Shown: positions 8,618 to 17,804 of the stretch, one piece after another
Position numbering within the stretch: position 1 is the stretch's first letter
Layout: each line of letters begins with the position of its first letter
Assembly (NCBI RefSeq): GCF_000192745.1
Contig: NC_015259.1
Location: 1,565,001 to 1,629,000 of the forward strand
DNA from: Polymorphum gilvum SL003B-26A1
GTDB taxonomy: Bacteria > Pseudomonadota > Alphaproteobacteria > Rhizobiales > Stappiaceae
Reading direction: 5' to 3'
Length of the DNA stretch: 64,000 bases
Made by a program: the position numbers and the translations under genes
Notes under the pieces: generated by a model
The model's input: the letters and a program-made list of their open reading frames with translations, nothing else
Told to the model about the DNA's origin: nothing
Database searches by the model: none

Positions 8618-9793
8618 CTAGAACAGTTCGGCCGGATCGGCGCCGGTCAGGCGCCGGGTGGCGACGGCGCCGGACAGGGCGCACATGGCAATGGTGCCGA
8701 GGAGGACGGCGGCGGCGCGGGGCGCGTCCATCTCAAGCGGCAGGCCGGTCTTCAGGGTGACGGCGTGGTAGAGGCCGATGGAGATCAGCAGGCCGGGCAC
8801 GAAGCCGAGCAGGGCAAGCAGGATCGCCTCCTCGAAGACGATGCCGAGAAAGAAACGCTGGCGATATCCGATCGCCTTCAGCGTCGCATATTCCGACAGA
8901 TGATCGGCGACGTCGGTCGACAGCACCTGATAGACGATGATGATGCCGACCAGGATGCCGATGACGAGGCCGAAGCCGAAGACGATGCCGATCGGTCGCT
9001 TGGTGGTCTGGTAGGACTGGTCCTTCGCCGCGGCCTCGGCGAGCGCGTTGACGCGGGTGTCGCTGGCCGGCAGCCGGGTGCGCAGGGCCGAGACGACGGC
9101 GGCGACGTCCGCTCCGGGCTCGACGTCGAGCAGAATGTGGTTCGGCGCGCCGGCGATCCGATCAGGGAACAGGCGCAGGAAGGTCTGGTCGGAGACGATC
9201 ATGTAACCGTCCGCGTCGAAACCGCCGCCGAGCGCGAAGGTGCCGACGACGGACAGGGTGCGACCGCGCGCTTCCATCTGGAACGGCGACGAAGGGGCGG
9301 CGCCGGCGAAGATACCGGTGTCGATGGTCCTGGTCCTGGTGTCGATGACCGCGGTGTCTGGAACTTCCAGCAGTTCCATAAGCCGGTCGCCATCGGCCAG
9401 GACGAGAGGGCGGCTGGTCGGATCGAAGCCGTAAACGTGCAGGGTCACCTTCTTGCCTGGCTCGGCTTCCCAGTCGAGCTTGGCGACATACCATTCGCGC
9501 GCGCCGGCGACGCCGGGAACGGCAAGGGCCTGGAACATGCGCTGGCGCGGCAGGTTGCTGCCGTCCGACAGGGTGTTGGCGTCGGAGGCCGAGAGCAGGA
9601 TGTCCGCCGACATCATCCGGTAGGGCAGGACGATGGTGTGCAGAAGCGCGGTCAGGAAGCCGATCTGCATCAACACCAGGATGTTGGCGAAGGCGACGCC
9701 GGCAACCGCGGCGGCGAGCCGCGGCGGGCTGTGGACCAGCTGCAGCCAGCCGATCGGCAGGCGCCCGAGCAGGAGCGTGAGGAGCGTGGTCAC
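8618..9793 (-). CDS. devC: ABC exporter permease, DevC/FtsX-type
   Basis: This 391-residue membrane protein has one N-terminal membrane helix, a periplasmic domain of about 200 residues and three C-terminal helices (around IGIVFGFGLVIGILVGII, LLALLGFVPGLLISIG and AVLLGTIAMCALSGAVA). That is the FtsX/MacB topology. It lies 11 bp upstream of the ATPase start and 24 bp downstream of the adaptor stop. The loop GYRQRFFLGIVFEEA matches the DevC family. The transported substrate is not evident. Confidence 0.9.
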   Translation of the reverse strand: MTTLLTLLLGRLPIGWLQLVHSPPRLAAAVAGVAFANILVLMQIGFLTALLHTIVLPYRMMSADILLSASDANTLSDGSNLPRQRMFQALAVPGVAGAREWYVAKLDWEAEPGKKVTLHVYGFDPTSRPLVLADGDRLMELLEVPDTAVIDTRTRTIDTGIFAGAAPSSPFQMEARGRTLSVVGTFALGGGFDADGYMIVSDQTFLRLFPDRIAGAPNHILLDVEPGADVAAVVSALRTRLPASDTRVNALAEAAAKDQSYQTTKRPIGIVFGFGLVIGILVGIIIVYQVLSTDVADHLSEYATLKAIGYRQRFFLGIVFEEAILLALLGFVPGLLISIGLYHAVTLKTGLPLEMDAPRAAAVLLGTIAMCALSGAVATRRLTGADPAELF

Positions 9794-9817
9794 GGGATCG
9801 GTCTCATCGGCGCAGCC

Positions 9818-11083
9818 TCACGAGCGCGGTCCGGCCTCGATGCGGGCACGGACCTGGAGGTCGACGAAACGCGAGGCGATCGCCGACGAGGGCCTGTCGA
9901 GACGTACCTGGACCTCGAAGACGCGGGCATCGGTGTTGGCTGCGGGGTCCTTGTCGATGATCGATTGGCGCTTCACCATCAGCCCGATCCGCGACACGGT
10001 GCCCGACAGCGGCGCGGGCAGGGCGTCGCCGGTGATTTCGACCGGCGCGCCGACGGCGACCCGGGCGATCTGGGCCTGGTAGATCTCGACTTCGACGGTC
10101 ATGTCATCGGTGTCAGCGATGTCGAGCACGCCCGCCGCGCCGGGTTTCTCGCCCGGGCGGGCATGGATCTCCAGGACCGTGCCGGCGATCGGCGCGCGGA
10201 CATAGGCCTCCTCAAGGTCCTGCTCGGCCGCCCTGAGTTGCGCCTCGGCGGAGGCGAGGTTGCGCAGGGCGACGACCACGTCGCTCTGGCTGTCCGGGGC
10301 TTCGGAGAGGTATCGCGACAGGGCCGCGCGCGCCTCCTCGACGTTGCGCTCGGCCTGGTCTGCGGCGCCCTGCGCCCGTTCCAGAACGGCCTCGGAGACG
10401 ATGTTGCGCGCGCGCAGCGTCTTCGTGCGCTCCAGTTCCTGGCGTGCGGTGAGCGCGGCCGCTTCCTGGCGGGCAACGGCGGCGCGCGCCTGATCAAGGC
10501 TGGCGCGGACGGTTTCGCGGGCATGGTTCAGATCGGCCTCGCGCACGGCGACGGTGGCCGCGGCGAGGTCGATCGCATTGCGCAGGCGCGGTTCCGTGTC
10601 CAACACGGCGAGGATCTGTCCTTGCGCCACGCGCTGGCCTTCCGCCACGTCGAGGCGGACGATCTTGGCGTCCCCGGCCGCGGAAGGCAGGGCCAGGGTG
10701 ATCACCTTGCCGGCAGGCACCAGGCGGCCGAGGCCGAGCACGGCCGCGGACCTCGCTGCTGCTTCCGCCGCAGGGGTGGGAGGGTTCGGCGCGGCGGGCA
10801 CCGCGATCGGTTCGGTGGTGCCGCCACCCGGCTGCAGGTCGAGGGTGCGCATCAGGAACTTGAGGCCCGGCGGCTGGAAATACATGCCGATGAGGCCTCC
10901 GGTCGCCATCAGGGCCATCAGCGCGGGAACGTAACGGATCTTGCGCAACGTGGTCGCCAGGCCGGACCTGCGTCGCATACGGGGTGCCGAGCGATCGACT
11001 ACCACGAGCGGCAGATCGGTCGCAGTGCCGGAGGCGGACGTCCGGCCCGGTTCCCTCGGAAGGTCGTCTACAGGTGACGTCAT
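9818..11083 (-). CDS. devB: HlyD/DevB-type periplasmic adaptor
   Basis: This 421-residue adaptor has one N-terminal membrane helix (about residues 50-68), a split lipoyl domain, a long coiled-coil hairpin and a beta-barrel domain. The coiled coil is visible as alanine- and glutamate-rich heptads. It would link the permease to an outer membrane channel. No TolC-like gene is in the window. The ATG at 11083 stands 44 bp from a strong inverted repeat shared with the divergent tetR gene. Confidence 0.87.
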   Translation of the reverse strand: MTSPVDDLPREPGRTSASGTATDLPLVVVDRSAPRMRRRSGLATTLRKIRYVPALMALMATGGLIGMYFQPPGLKFLMRTLDLQPGGGTTEPIAVPAAPNPPTPAAEAAARSAAVLGLGRLVPAGKVITLALPSAAGDAKIVRLDVAEGQRVAQGQILAVLDTEPRLRNAIDLAAATVAVREADLNHARETVRASLDQARAAVARQEAAALTARQELERTKTLRARNIVSEAVLERAQGAADQAERNVEEARAALSRYLSEAPDSQSDVVVALRNLASAEAQLRAAEQDLEEAYVRAPIAGTVLEIHARPGEKPGAAGVLDIADTDDMTVEVEIYQAQIARVAVGAPVEITGDALPAPLSGTVSRIGLMVKRQSIIDKDPAANTDARVFEVQVRLDRPSSAIASRFVDLQVRARIEAGPRS

Positions 11084-11126
11084 GGAGCGATCCGCCTGCC
11101 GGCCCAGGGCCGAAATGGATGGACAG

Positions 11127-11148
11127 TTAATGACCCGTTGGTCATTAA
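11127..11148. promoter_or_regulatory. perfect inverted repeat, probable TetR operator
   Basis: The arms TTAATGACC and GGTCATTAA are separated by CGTT. The site lies between the divergent devB and tetR starts, where it could control both. TetR-family repressors usually bind such short palindromes beside their own gene, so the adjacent regulator is the likely ligand. Confidence 0.75.
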
Positions 11149-11151
11149 TAC

Positions 11152-11165
11152 TCCGGACGTCCGGA
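11152..11165. promoter_or_regulatory. second perfect palindrome in the devB-tetR gap
   Basis: TCCGGACGTCCGGA is a perfect 14-bp palindrome, 3 bp beyond the first operator and 14 bp before the tetR start. It may be a second regulator site or a small hairpin in the tetR leader. Confidence 0.4.
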
Positions 11166-11179
11166 CCGTGCAAGGGACC

Positions 11180-11827
11180 ATGACAGATCGAACGCAAAAG
11201 CCGCGCCGCAGGCGCCGCGACGCCCGTCCGGGCGAGATCATCGAGGCGGCGTTCCGGGAATTTGCCGAGAACGGCTATGCGGCCACCCGGCTCGATGACG
11301 TCGCTCGGCGGGCGGGTATCGCCAAGGGCACGATCTACCGCTACTTCGCCAGCAAGGAGGCGTTGTTCGAGGCGGTCGTGCGCTCGCGCATCACGCCGAC
11401 GCTTGACCGGATCGAGGACCTCGCCGCCGGCTTTGCCGGGCCGACGCGCGAGCTGCTGCGTGCCGTGATCGCCGATTTCTACGCCCGGATCGTCGATACC
11501 GACGCCAAGGTCCTGATCCGCATCATGATCGCCGAAGGCAACCGCTTTCCCGACATCACCGGCTTCTACTATCGCGAGACGATCTCCAAGGGTATCGCCA
11601 TCCTGACCCGGATCGTCGAGCGCGGCATCGCGCGCGGCGAGGTGCGCGCCGGCGCGGCGGCCGACTTGCCCTTCGTGATTCTCGGTCCGGGCCTCCTCGC
11701 GGCGATCTGGAAGCTGACCTTCGACGTGCATGCGCCGATCGCCCTGGAGCGCTTCCTGGAGGCGCATGTCGACCTGGTGCTGAACGGCTTTCTGGTTTCA
11801 GACGCGCGCGAGGCGCGGCCCGAATAG
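11180..11827 (+). CDS. TetR/AcrR-family regulator of the DevBCA-type exporter
   Basis: This 215-residue protein has an N-terminal TetR helix-turn-helix (EIIEAAFREFAENGYAATRL, then IAKGTIYRYFASKEALFEAV). It has a ligand-binding domain resembling regulators coupled to YbhG/DevB-type exporters (CecR group). The start at 11180 follows AAGGGA and places the basic arm directly before the HTH. It is divergent from devBCA, and the inverted repeat between them is the likely operator. It probably represses the exporter until an exported compound binds, which is inference from the family. Confidence 0.88.
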   Translation: MTDRTQKPRRRRRDARPGEIIEAAFREFAENGYAATRLDDVARRAGIAKGTIYRYFASKEALFEAVVRSRITPTLDRIEDLAAGFAGPTRELLRAVIADFYARIVDTDAKVLIRIMIAEGNRFPDITGFYYRETISKGIAILTRIVERGIARGEVRAGAAADLPFVILGPGLLAAIWKLTFDVHAPIALERFLEAHVDLVLNGFLVSDAREARPE

Positions 11828-11992
11828 GCGTGAGGCGGAGGCCGTGCGTGGACTCGGACTTGCGACCGGAGGAACGAGGGGTCTGGCCGGGGGCGGATCG
11901 AGCCGTTATTGTCGGGGCCAACGACTGGCCTGCTTCGATCCGGAGCATCCTTCCTCGGCCGGTTTCCCGTCAAAAAACAAGGTCGTTTCCAG

Positions 11993-14296
11993 ATGAACCA
12001 GATGGCTCCTAGCAAGTTCGGCATCGGCGCGCCGATCCGACGTAAGGAAGACGCGGCACTCGTGACCGGCCATGGCCGCTACACCGACGACTACACGCCG
12101 GAGGGCTGCCTGCACGCCTATGTGCTGCGCTCGTCGATGGCTCATGCGCGCATCTCGCTGTCGAATGTCGAGGCGGCGCGGGACCACCCCGGCGTTGCGC
12201 TGGTGCTCACTGCCGAGGACATCGACGATCTCAAGCCGATGCCGACCAAGGCGGTGATGCCGCAGATCGACGGCACACCGCACAAGGTGCCGCCGCGGCC
12301 AGTGCTGTGCGGCGACACCGTGCGCCATGTCGGCGATGCCATCGCTTTCATCGTTGCCAAGGACGTCAACACCGCCAAGTCGGCGGCCGAACTGATCGAG
12401 GTGGACTACGAGCCGCTTCCGGTCGTCGTTGACATCGAGAAAGCGCTGGAGCCCGGCGCAACCCTGATCTGGCCGGAATTCGGCACCAACAAGGCCTTCG
12501 TGCTCGGCCACGGAGATGCAGCGAAGACCGAGGCAGCCTTCGCCAAGGCGGCGCATGTGACGTCGATCCGAGTCGTCAACAACCGCCTCGTCTCCAACTA
12601 CATGGAGGTGCGGGCCTGCGTCGGAGAGTACGACGAGGACAGCGGCCGCTATACGCTGACCGCAGGCACCCAGGGCGGTCACGGCGCGCGCGACGTGATT
12701 GCCAAGGACATTCTCGACATCGATCCGGCGCGGCTGCGGGTCATCACGCCTGACGTCGGAGGCGGGTTCGGCACCAAGATCTTCGTCTATCGCGAGTATC
12801 CGCTGTGCCTCGTCGCCGCGCAGCGGCTGGGCAAGCCGGTGAAGTGGACCGGCGAGCGCATGGAGCATTTCGTCACCGACGCTCACGGCCGCGACAACGT
12901 CACGACGGCGGAACTGGCGCTCGACAGCGATGGCCGGATCCTCGGCCTGAAGATCGACGTGCTGGCGGCCATGGGGGCCTATCTGCATCAGTACGCGCCC
13001 TTCATTCCGTTCGTCGGCACGTCCATGTCGACCGGGCTCTACGACGTGTCGGCGCTCGCCGTCACGGCGACGGGCGTCTATGCCAACACGGTGCCGACTG
13101 ATGCCTATCGCGGCGCCGGCCGGCCGGAAGCGGCCTATCTGATCGAACGGCTGATCGAGAAGGCGGGCCTGGAGACCGGCCTCGGCTCCGCCGAGATCCG
13201 CCGGCGCAACTTCGTGGCCTCCGACAGGCTGCCCTACACCACCGCCACGGGCCGCATGTACGACACCGGTGACTTCGCCGGGCACATGGACAAGGCCATG
13301 GAGGTCGCCGACTGGGCCGGCTTCGCCGAGCGGCAGAAGCAGAGTGCGGCGGTGGGTCGGTACCGCGGCATCGGCATGTGCTGCTACATCGAGGCCTGCG
13401 CCTTTCCGGGCGGCGAGGAGGCGACCGTCGAACTGAACGGCGACGGCACTGTGACGCTGCTGATCGGCACCCAGACCAACGGGCAGGGCCACGCCACGGC
13501 CTACGGCCAGGTCATCGCCGAGCACCTAGGGCTCGATCTCGATCGTATCGAAGTGATCCAGGGCGACACCGACCGGGTGCGCAAGGGCGGCGGCACGGGC
13601 GGCTCGCGCTCGATCCCGCTCGGCCTGCCGTCGGTCAATGAAGCGTCCAAGAGTCTGGTCAGAAAGATCAAGGAACTGGCCGCGGACCGGCTCGAGGCGG
13701 GGCCGGAGGACCTGGAACTGGTCGATGGCAGCGTGCGCGTGGTCGGCACCGACCGGCAGGTGACGCTGGCGGAGATCGCCGCGGCTGCGCCCGAGACACT
13801 GGCCGGCCGCGAGGAGGTCAAGCAGGCGGAGGCGACCTATCCGAACGGCACGCACATCTGCGAACTGGAAGTCGATCCGGACACCGGCGACGTCGAGATC
13901 CTGAACTATGTCATCGTTGACGACTTCGGCGTCACCGTGAACCCGATCCTGCTCGCCGGCCAGGTGCACGGCGGCACGGCGCAGGCGATCAGCCAGGCGC
14001 TGTGCGAACGCACCGTCTACGACGAGGAGGGCCAGCTGCTGACCGCTTCGCTGCTCGACTACCAGCTGATCCGCGCCGAAGACCTGCCCGACTTCAATTT
14101 CCAGACCCGCAACGTGCCGTCGACGACCAACGCGCTCGGCATCAAGGGCGCGGGCGAGGCCGGCACGATCGGCGGTTGCGCCTCGGTGATGAACGCGCTG
14201 CAGAAGGCGCTCGGCGACGGGGCCGGGGTCGGGCACATCGACATGCCGGCGACGCCTTTGCGCGTGTGGGAGGCGATCCGGGCGGCGCGGGGCTGA
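11993..14296 (+). CDS. xanthine dehydrogenase-family molybdopterin-binding subunit, orphan
   Basis: This 767-residue protein is a full-length molybdenum hydroxylase large subunit. The N-terminal hammerhead domain begins IGAPIRRKEDAALVTGHGRY. The cofactor region includes GGGFGTK and the form II type loop AYRGAGRPEAAY, in place of the AYXCSFR loop of true CO dehydrogenase. The conserved glutamate lies in GIKGAGEAGTIGG near the C-terminus. The iron-sulfur and FAD subunits that normally accompany it are absent on both sides. It may use subunits encoded elsewhere. The substrate, perhaps an aldehyde or N-heterocycle, is unknown. The start has a weak ribosome site; an alternative ATG is at 12002. 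Confidence 0.85.
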   Translation: MNQMAPSKFGIGAPIRRKEDAALVTGHGRYTDDYTPEGCLHAYVLRSSMAHARISLSNVEAARDHPGVALVLTAEDIDDLKPMPTKAVMPQIDGTPHKVPPRPVLCGDTVRHVGDAIAFIVAKDVNTAKSAAELIEVDYEPLPVVVDIEKALEPGATLIWPEFGTNKAFVLGHGDAAKTEAAFAKAAHVTSIRVVNNRLVSNYMEVRACVGEYDEDSGRYTLTAGTQGGHGARDVIAKDILDIDPARLRVITPDVGGGFGTKIFVYREYPLCLVAAQRLGKPVKWTGERMEHFVTDAHGRDNVTTAELALDSDGRILGLKIDVLAAMGAYLHQYAPFIPFVGTSMSTGLYDVSALAVTATGVYANTVPTDAYRGAGRPEAAYLIERLIEKAGLETGLGSAEIRRRNFVASDRLPYTTATGRMYDTGDFAGHMDKAMEVADWAGFAERQKQSAAVGRYRGIGMCCYIEACAFPGGEEATVELNGDGTVTLLIGTQTNGQGHATAYGQVIAEHLGLDLDRIEVIQGDTDRVRKGGGTGGSRSIPLGLPSVNEASKSLVRKIKELAADRLEAGPEDLELVDGSVRVVGTDRQVTLAEIAAAAPETLAGREEVKQAEATYPNGTHICELEVDPDTGDVEILNYVIVDDFGVTVNPILLAGQVHGGTAQAISQALCERTVYDEEGQLLTASLLDYQLIRAEDLPDFNFQTRNVPSTTNALGIKGAGEAGTIGGCASVMNALQKALGDGAGVGHIDMPATPLRVWEAIRAARG

Positions 14297-14328
14297 GCGC
14301 CTCTGGCTATCCAATGGCCACCCAACGG

Positions 14329-14358
14329 AAAACGCCGCGCACTTCGCGCGGCGTTTTT
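14329..14358. terminator. bidirectional intrinsic terminator
   Basis: The arms AACGCCGCGC and GCGCGGCGTT enclose loop ACTTC. A runs lie on the left and T runs on the right, so it can end transcription from both convergent genes. Unlike the other hairpins described here, it carries no inserted repeat. Confidence 0.85.
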
Positions 14359-14386
14359 ACATCAGTTTCGAGTTCTGGGCCGCATC

Positions 14387-15400
14387 CTACTCCGCCGGCA
14401 TGGGCACCGGCTTGCCGCCGTTTCTCTCATAATCCCAGATGTTGGCCTCGAAGGCGCGCAGACGCTTGTAGACGGACATCAGCTCGACGATCGTCGTCCA
14501 GGCATTGACGAGATACTGGAACGAGTTCTCCACCCGGCTGAAGGCGCGCACGATCTGCTGCATGACACCGAGGGTGACCGCGCCACTGACGATGGTCGGT
14601 CCGAGCGCGATATAGGGTACCAGCACGGTCGCCTGCAGGTAGGACCATTTGGCGACATCGAAATAGAGGTAGTGGAAGAACAGGCGGAAATAGTTCCGCC
14701 GGACATGGCCGAACAGCTCCGTCACGGCCGGCGGGCTGGCCCGGTCGCCGTGGTCCTCGCCGTAGACCAGTTCCTTTCGGTAGGCCGCCTCGACTTTCTG
14801 GTTCTCGAACTCGAGGCCCGGCAGCTTGAAGCCGACCAGGGCGAGGAGCACCGTGCCGGATGCGGCCGAGAGGATCGCGACATAGACCAGCGAGTGCGAG
14901 ACGGCGCCGATCCAGGGCAGTTCGGTGACCTTGGTAGACAGTTCCCACAGCAGCGGCAGGAAGGCGAACAGGGTCATCACCGAGCGCATGAAGGACACGC
15001 CGAGCCCTTCCATGATGCGGGCGAAGCGCATGGTGTCTTCCTGCACGCGCTGGGAGGCGCCCTCGATGTGGCGCACCGCCTGCCAGTGCGCCATGTAATA
15101 GTCGTTCATCGCCGTGCGCCAGCGGAAGATGAAGTGCTTGATGAAGAAGTCCAGCACCACCGCAATGAAGATGTAGATGCCGGCGATGCGCAGGAAGGTC
15201 ATCATCTCGGCCATGTACTGGCCGAAGGTGACGCTACCCGGCTCGCCGAGCGCCTTCTGCACGGTGTCGTAGAAGGTGCCGAACCATTCGTTGATCTGGA
15301 CGTCGAGCTGGACCTTGTACCAGGTCACGGCCAAGATCAGCACCGAGCCGACCCAGGCCCAGAAGAACCATCGCTTGCTCCTGAAGAACGACCGAAACAT
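14387..15400 (-). CDS. SbmA/BacA-like inner membrane transporter
   Basis: This 337-residue protein has at least five membrane helices and matches the SbmA/BacA peptide transporter family. Landmarks are NEWFGTFYDTVQKAL near the N-terminus, FRWRTAMNDYYMAHW and QRVQEDTMRFARIMEGLG. Family members import peptides and other compounds using the proton gradient and lack an ATPase domain, as here. It is shorter than E. coli SbmA (about 400 residues). The ATG at 15400 begins the conserved MFRSFF segment. In rhizobia BacA matters for symbiosis, but paralogues are common, so no symbol is given. Confidence 0.8.
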   Translation of the reverse strand: MFRSFFRSKRWFFWAWVGSVLILAVTWYKVQLDVQINEWFGTFYDTVQKALGEPGSVTFGQYMAEMMTFLRIAGIYIFIAVVLDFFIKHFIFRWRTAMNDYYMAHWQAVRHIEGASQRVQEDTMRFARIMEGLGVSFMRSVMTLFAFLPLLWELSTKVTELPWIGAVSHSLVYVAILSAASGTVLLALVGFKLPGLEFENQKVEAAYRKELVYGEDHGDRASPPAVTELFGHVRRNYFRLFFHYLYFDVAKWSYLQATVLVPYIALGPTIVSGAVTLGVMQQIVRAFSRVENSFQYLVNAWTTIVELMSVYKRLRAFEANIWDYERNGGKPVPMPAE

Positions 15401-15802
15401 GACTGTACCGCCCTCGTCTGATTCGCGCTGCCGGAAAGTATAGGCGCCGCCACCCAGGCCGGCGCAGCGATTGTGCGTGCGCCGGTCTTCAGCGCAACGG
15501 GCGGCGGGGGCGATGCAATCTCTCCGCCAGACCTGCGCGGGGAGCATGAGTGCGGTCGCTAAAACGGGCTTGCATCCCGCGGGTCGCAAAGTCTTAACGA
15601 TTGAGATATCTGATGGCAGTCGAGCGCGACGGTCCTGCTTGTCCCGGACGACTCACGCCGTGCCGTTGCGGACCGGCTCCTGCTCCTCGCCGAAGCAGCG
15701 CCGGATGCCGGCGGACGCGCCGCCGACCAGAGCGGACCCTGGGGTCCGATGCCCCGCTCTGGAGCGTCAACCACCCAGCGTCGGCCCCGCAAGGACGCAT
15801 CC
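15401..15802. promoter_or_regulatory. 402-bp divergent intergenic region
   Basis: This region separates the SbmA-like gene and the DMT exporter gene and must contain both promoters. No credible small gene, strong palindrome or RNA motif was found by eye. Confidence 0.3.
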
Positions 15803-16816
15803 ATGGCGCTTTCAGGCGCTGACAGCAAGGCCACCGCCGGTGGATCCGAACATGCCGCCGGGGCGGACCTGACGCTGCCGCGGCCGATGCTCGGCATCGG
15901 CCTCAAGCTGCTGTCGACGCTGGTGTTCAGCGTCATGATCGTGGCGCTGAAGATCGCCGCCGAGCGGGTGCCGATCGGCGAGGTGGTGTTCGCGCGCAAT
16001 TTCTTCGGCATCTTCCCGGTGTTGATCATGGTGATTCTGCGCGGCGAGTTCATCGTGGCGTTCCGGACCCGTCAGCCGTGGGGGCATGTCGGCCGGGCCG
16101 TGGTCGGCATGACGGCCATGCTGGCGTCCTTCACGTCCTACAAGTTCCTGCCGCTGCCGGACGCGACGGCGATCGGCTTCGCCTCGCCGCTGTTCGTCGT
16201 CGTGCTGGCCTTCCTGTTCCTGGGCGAGCGGGTCCGCGTGTTCCGCTGGAGCGCGGTCGGCGTCGGCTTCCTCGGCATCCTGATCATCCTGTCGCCACAC
16301 ATCGGCGCGACCGCGATTTCCGGATCGACCTGGTTCGGGGCGCTTTGCGCGGCCGCGGCGGCCTTCTTCTCCGCCCTGGCGATGATCTTCGTGCGCAAGC
16401 TGTGCGAAACCGAGCGGACGGCGACGATCGTCACCTGGTTTTCCGGCACGGCGTCGCTGCTGGCGCTGCTGACGATCCCGTTCGGGTGGATCGACCCGAC
16501 CTGGGCGTGGGTGGTGCCGGACTGGGAGACCGCAGGCCTGTTGGTGTTCGTCGGCCTGGCCGGCGGCCTCGGCCAGATCATCATGACGCAGAGCTACCGC
16601 TACGCCGACGCCTCGACCATCGCACCGTTCGACTATGCCAACATGATCTGGGCCGTCCTGCTCGGCTGGCTGCTGTTCTCGGAGGTTCCGGTGGCCGAGG
16701 TGATCATCGGCGCCGCAATCGTGATCGCGGCCGGTATCTTCGTCATCTTCCGTGAGCGTCGGCTCGGGTTCGACCGTACCAGGGACCGGCGAGCCTCGAC
16801 GCCGTCGAAGGTGTGA
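15803..16816 (+). CDS. DMT-superfamily (EamA) permease
   Basis: This 337-residue protein has ten hydrophobic segments in two EamA repeats. Motifs include PIGEVVFARNFFGIFP in the first half and DYANMIWAVLLGWLLFSEVP in the second, typical of RhtA/YdcZ-like exporters. The start at 15803 follows AAGGA. About 35 polar residues precede the first helix. The substrate is unknown; amino acids or metabolites are usual for the family. Its 3' end lies 10 bp from the convergent gene. Confidence 0.88.
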   Translation: MALSGADSKATAGGSEHAAGADLTLPRPMLGIGLKLLSTLVFSVMIVALKIAAERVPIGEVVFARNFFGIFPVLIMVILRGEFIVAFRTRQPWGHVGRAVVGMTAMLASFTSYKFLPLPDATAIGFASPLFVVVLAFLFLGERVRVFRWSAVGVGFLGILIILSPHIGATAISGSTWFGALCAAAAAFFSALAMIFVRKLCETERTATIVTWFSGTASLLALLTIPFGWIDPTWAWVVPDWETAGLLVFVGLAGGLGQIIMTQSYRYADASTIAPFDYANMIWAVLLGWLLFSEVPVAEVIIGAAIVIAAGIFVIFRERRLGFDRTRDRRASTPSKV

Positions 16817-16826
16817 GAGGGTCGCC

Positions 16827-17237
16827 TCAGCGGGCCGTGGCAGGATTGTAGACGAAGGTTTCCGGGGAACTCTTCGTGCCGTCCTTGTAGATGAGCTGCA
16901 CCATGATGCTGCGCACGCTGCCAGCCGGCAGGGAGAGATAGGGCATATCCCTGGTCACGGCATTGGGGGCGGCGGGATCGCAGGCCTCGAGCTCCCACAT
17001 GCGATCGAGCGGGCCGTCGTCGAAGCCGTAGAAGACGACGTCGATGCCGCATTTCCAGGCCTCGAGGTGGGTGAAATAGATCAGCAGCCGGCCGTCCCAG
17101 TCACGGAAGCTGACCCAGTTGGCTCTGGTCATTTCGACGATTTGCTTGATCTGCTCGGGCGGCATGCCCTGGGCGCAGGCCGGACCAGCGAGAAGGGCGC
17201 TCGCCAGCAGCGCGGATCGAAGCAGGGATCGGGCCAT
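16827..17237 (-). CDS. small secreted protein of unknown function
   Basis: This 136-residue protein has a signal peptide (MARSLLRSALLASALLAGPACAQG). The mature part contains two cysteines (WKCGID and EACDP) that may form a disulfide. I do not recognise the family. It lies 17 bp downstream of the Lrp-like gene and may share its transcript. Confidence 0.7.
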   Translation of the reverse strand: MARSLLRSALLASALLAGPACAQGMPPEQIKQIVEMTRANWVSFRDWDGRLLIYFTHLEAWKCGIDVVFYGFDDGPLDRMWELEACDPAAPNAVTRDMPYLSLPAGSVRSIMVQLIYKDGTKSSPETFVYNPATAR

Positions 17238-17254
17238 GGGCTGTCCTTTGACGA

Positions 17255-17491
17255 TCAGAAGGCCTTGAAGGTGATGATCGTGCGGGTGTCGCGGATGCCG
17301 CCGAGGGTGTGCAGCTTCTCGTTGACGAAGTGACCGATGTCGGACTCGTCCTCGATGTAGACCTTGACCAGCAGGTCGTAGTCGCCGCTGGTCGAATAGA
17401 TTTCCGAGGCGATCTCCGCATCGGCGATGGCATTGGCCACCTTGTAGGTTTCGCCGAGGTTGCACTTGATCATGATGAAAAACGGCTTCAT
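17255..17491 (-). CDS. stand-alone Lrp/AsnC ligand-binding (RAM) domain protein
   Basis: This 78-residue protein consists only of the alpha-beta sandwich effector domain of Lrp/AsnC regulators (FFIMIKCNLGETYKVANAI, then SGDYDLLVKVYIED). It has no helix-turn-helix. Family members are short oligomeric amino-acid-binding proteins or partners of full-length Lrp proteins. The ATG at 17491 begins the conserved strand; earlier in-frame starts would add an unrelated leader. Confidence 0.85.
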   Translation of the reverse strand: MKPFFIMIKCNLGETYKVANAIADAEIASEIYSTSGDYDLLVKVYIEDESDIGHFVNEKLHTLGGIRDTRTIITFKAF

Positions 17492-17623
17492 GGCGCGCTC
17501 CGACTGGTCATGCCTTTCCTTGGACATCGCGCATCCCGGGCGCGCAGTCAATGACGCCGGCGGCGCGGACGGCCCGGCAAGGCTTGCAATTGCCCGGCCG
17601 GCTTGCTAGCTCTTGAGCCGTCT

Positions 17624-17716
17624 CATGGGGGTGCCCGGCGCCGATGCGCGGGCTGAGAGGCGGATCCGCCAACTCCTTGAACCTGATCCGGGTCATGCCG
17701 GCGGAGGGATTTGGGA
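17624..17716 (+). ncRNA. TPP riboswitch (THI element)
   Basis: The conserved TPP aptamer segments are present in order: GGGGTGCCC, GGCTGAGAGG, CTCCTTGAACCTGATCCGG and ATGCCGGCGGAGGGA. It lies about 90 bases before thiM. A short CGCCG-CA-CGGCG hairpin at about 17756 without a T run favours control of translation rather than termination. High thiamine pyrophosphate should reduce expression of thiM, thiD and the coupled TRAP receptor gene. Confidence 0.95.
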
Positions 17717-17804
17717 TGATCGACAGTCGCATGGGCGTCGCAAGCGTCCGGACGCGCCGCACGGCGGCAGTTTCCCGATTGACCGAACGCAGGGGGAGGA
17801 GCCG

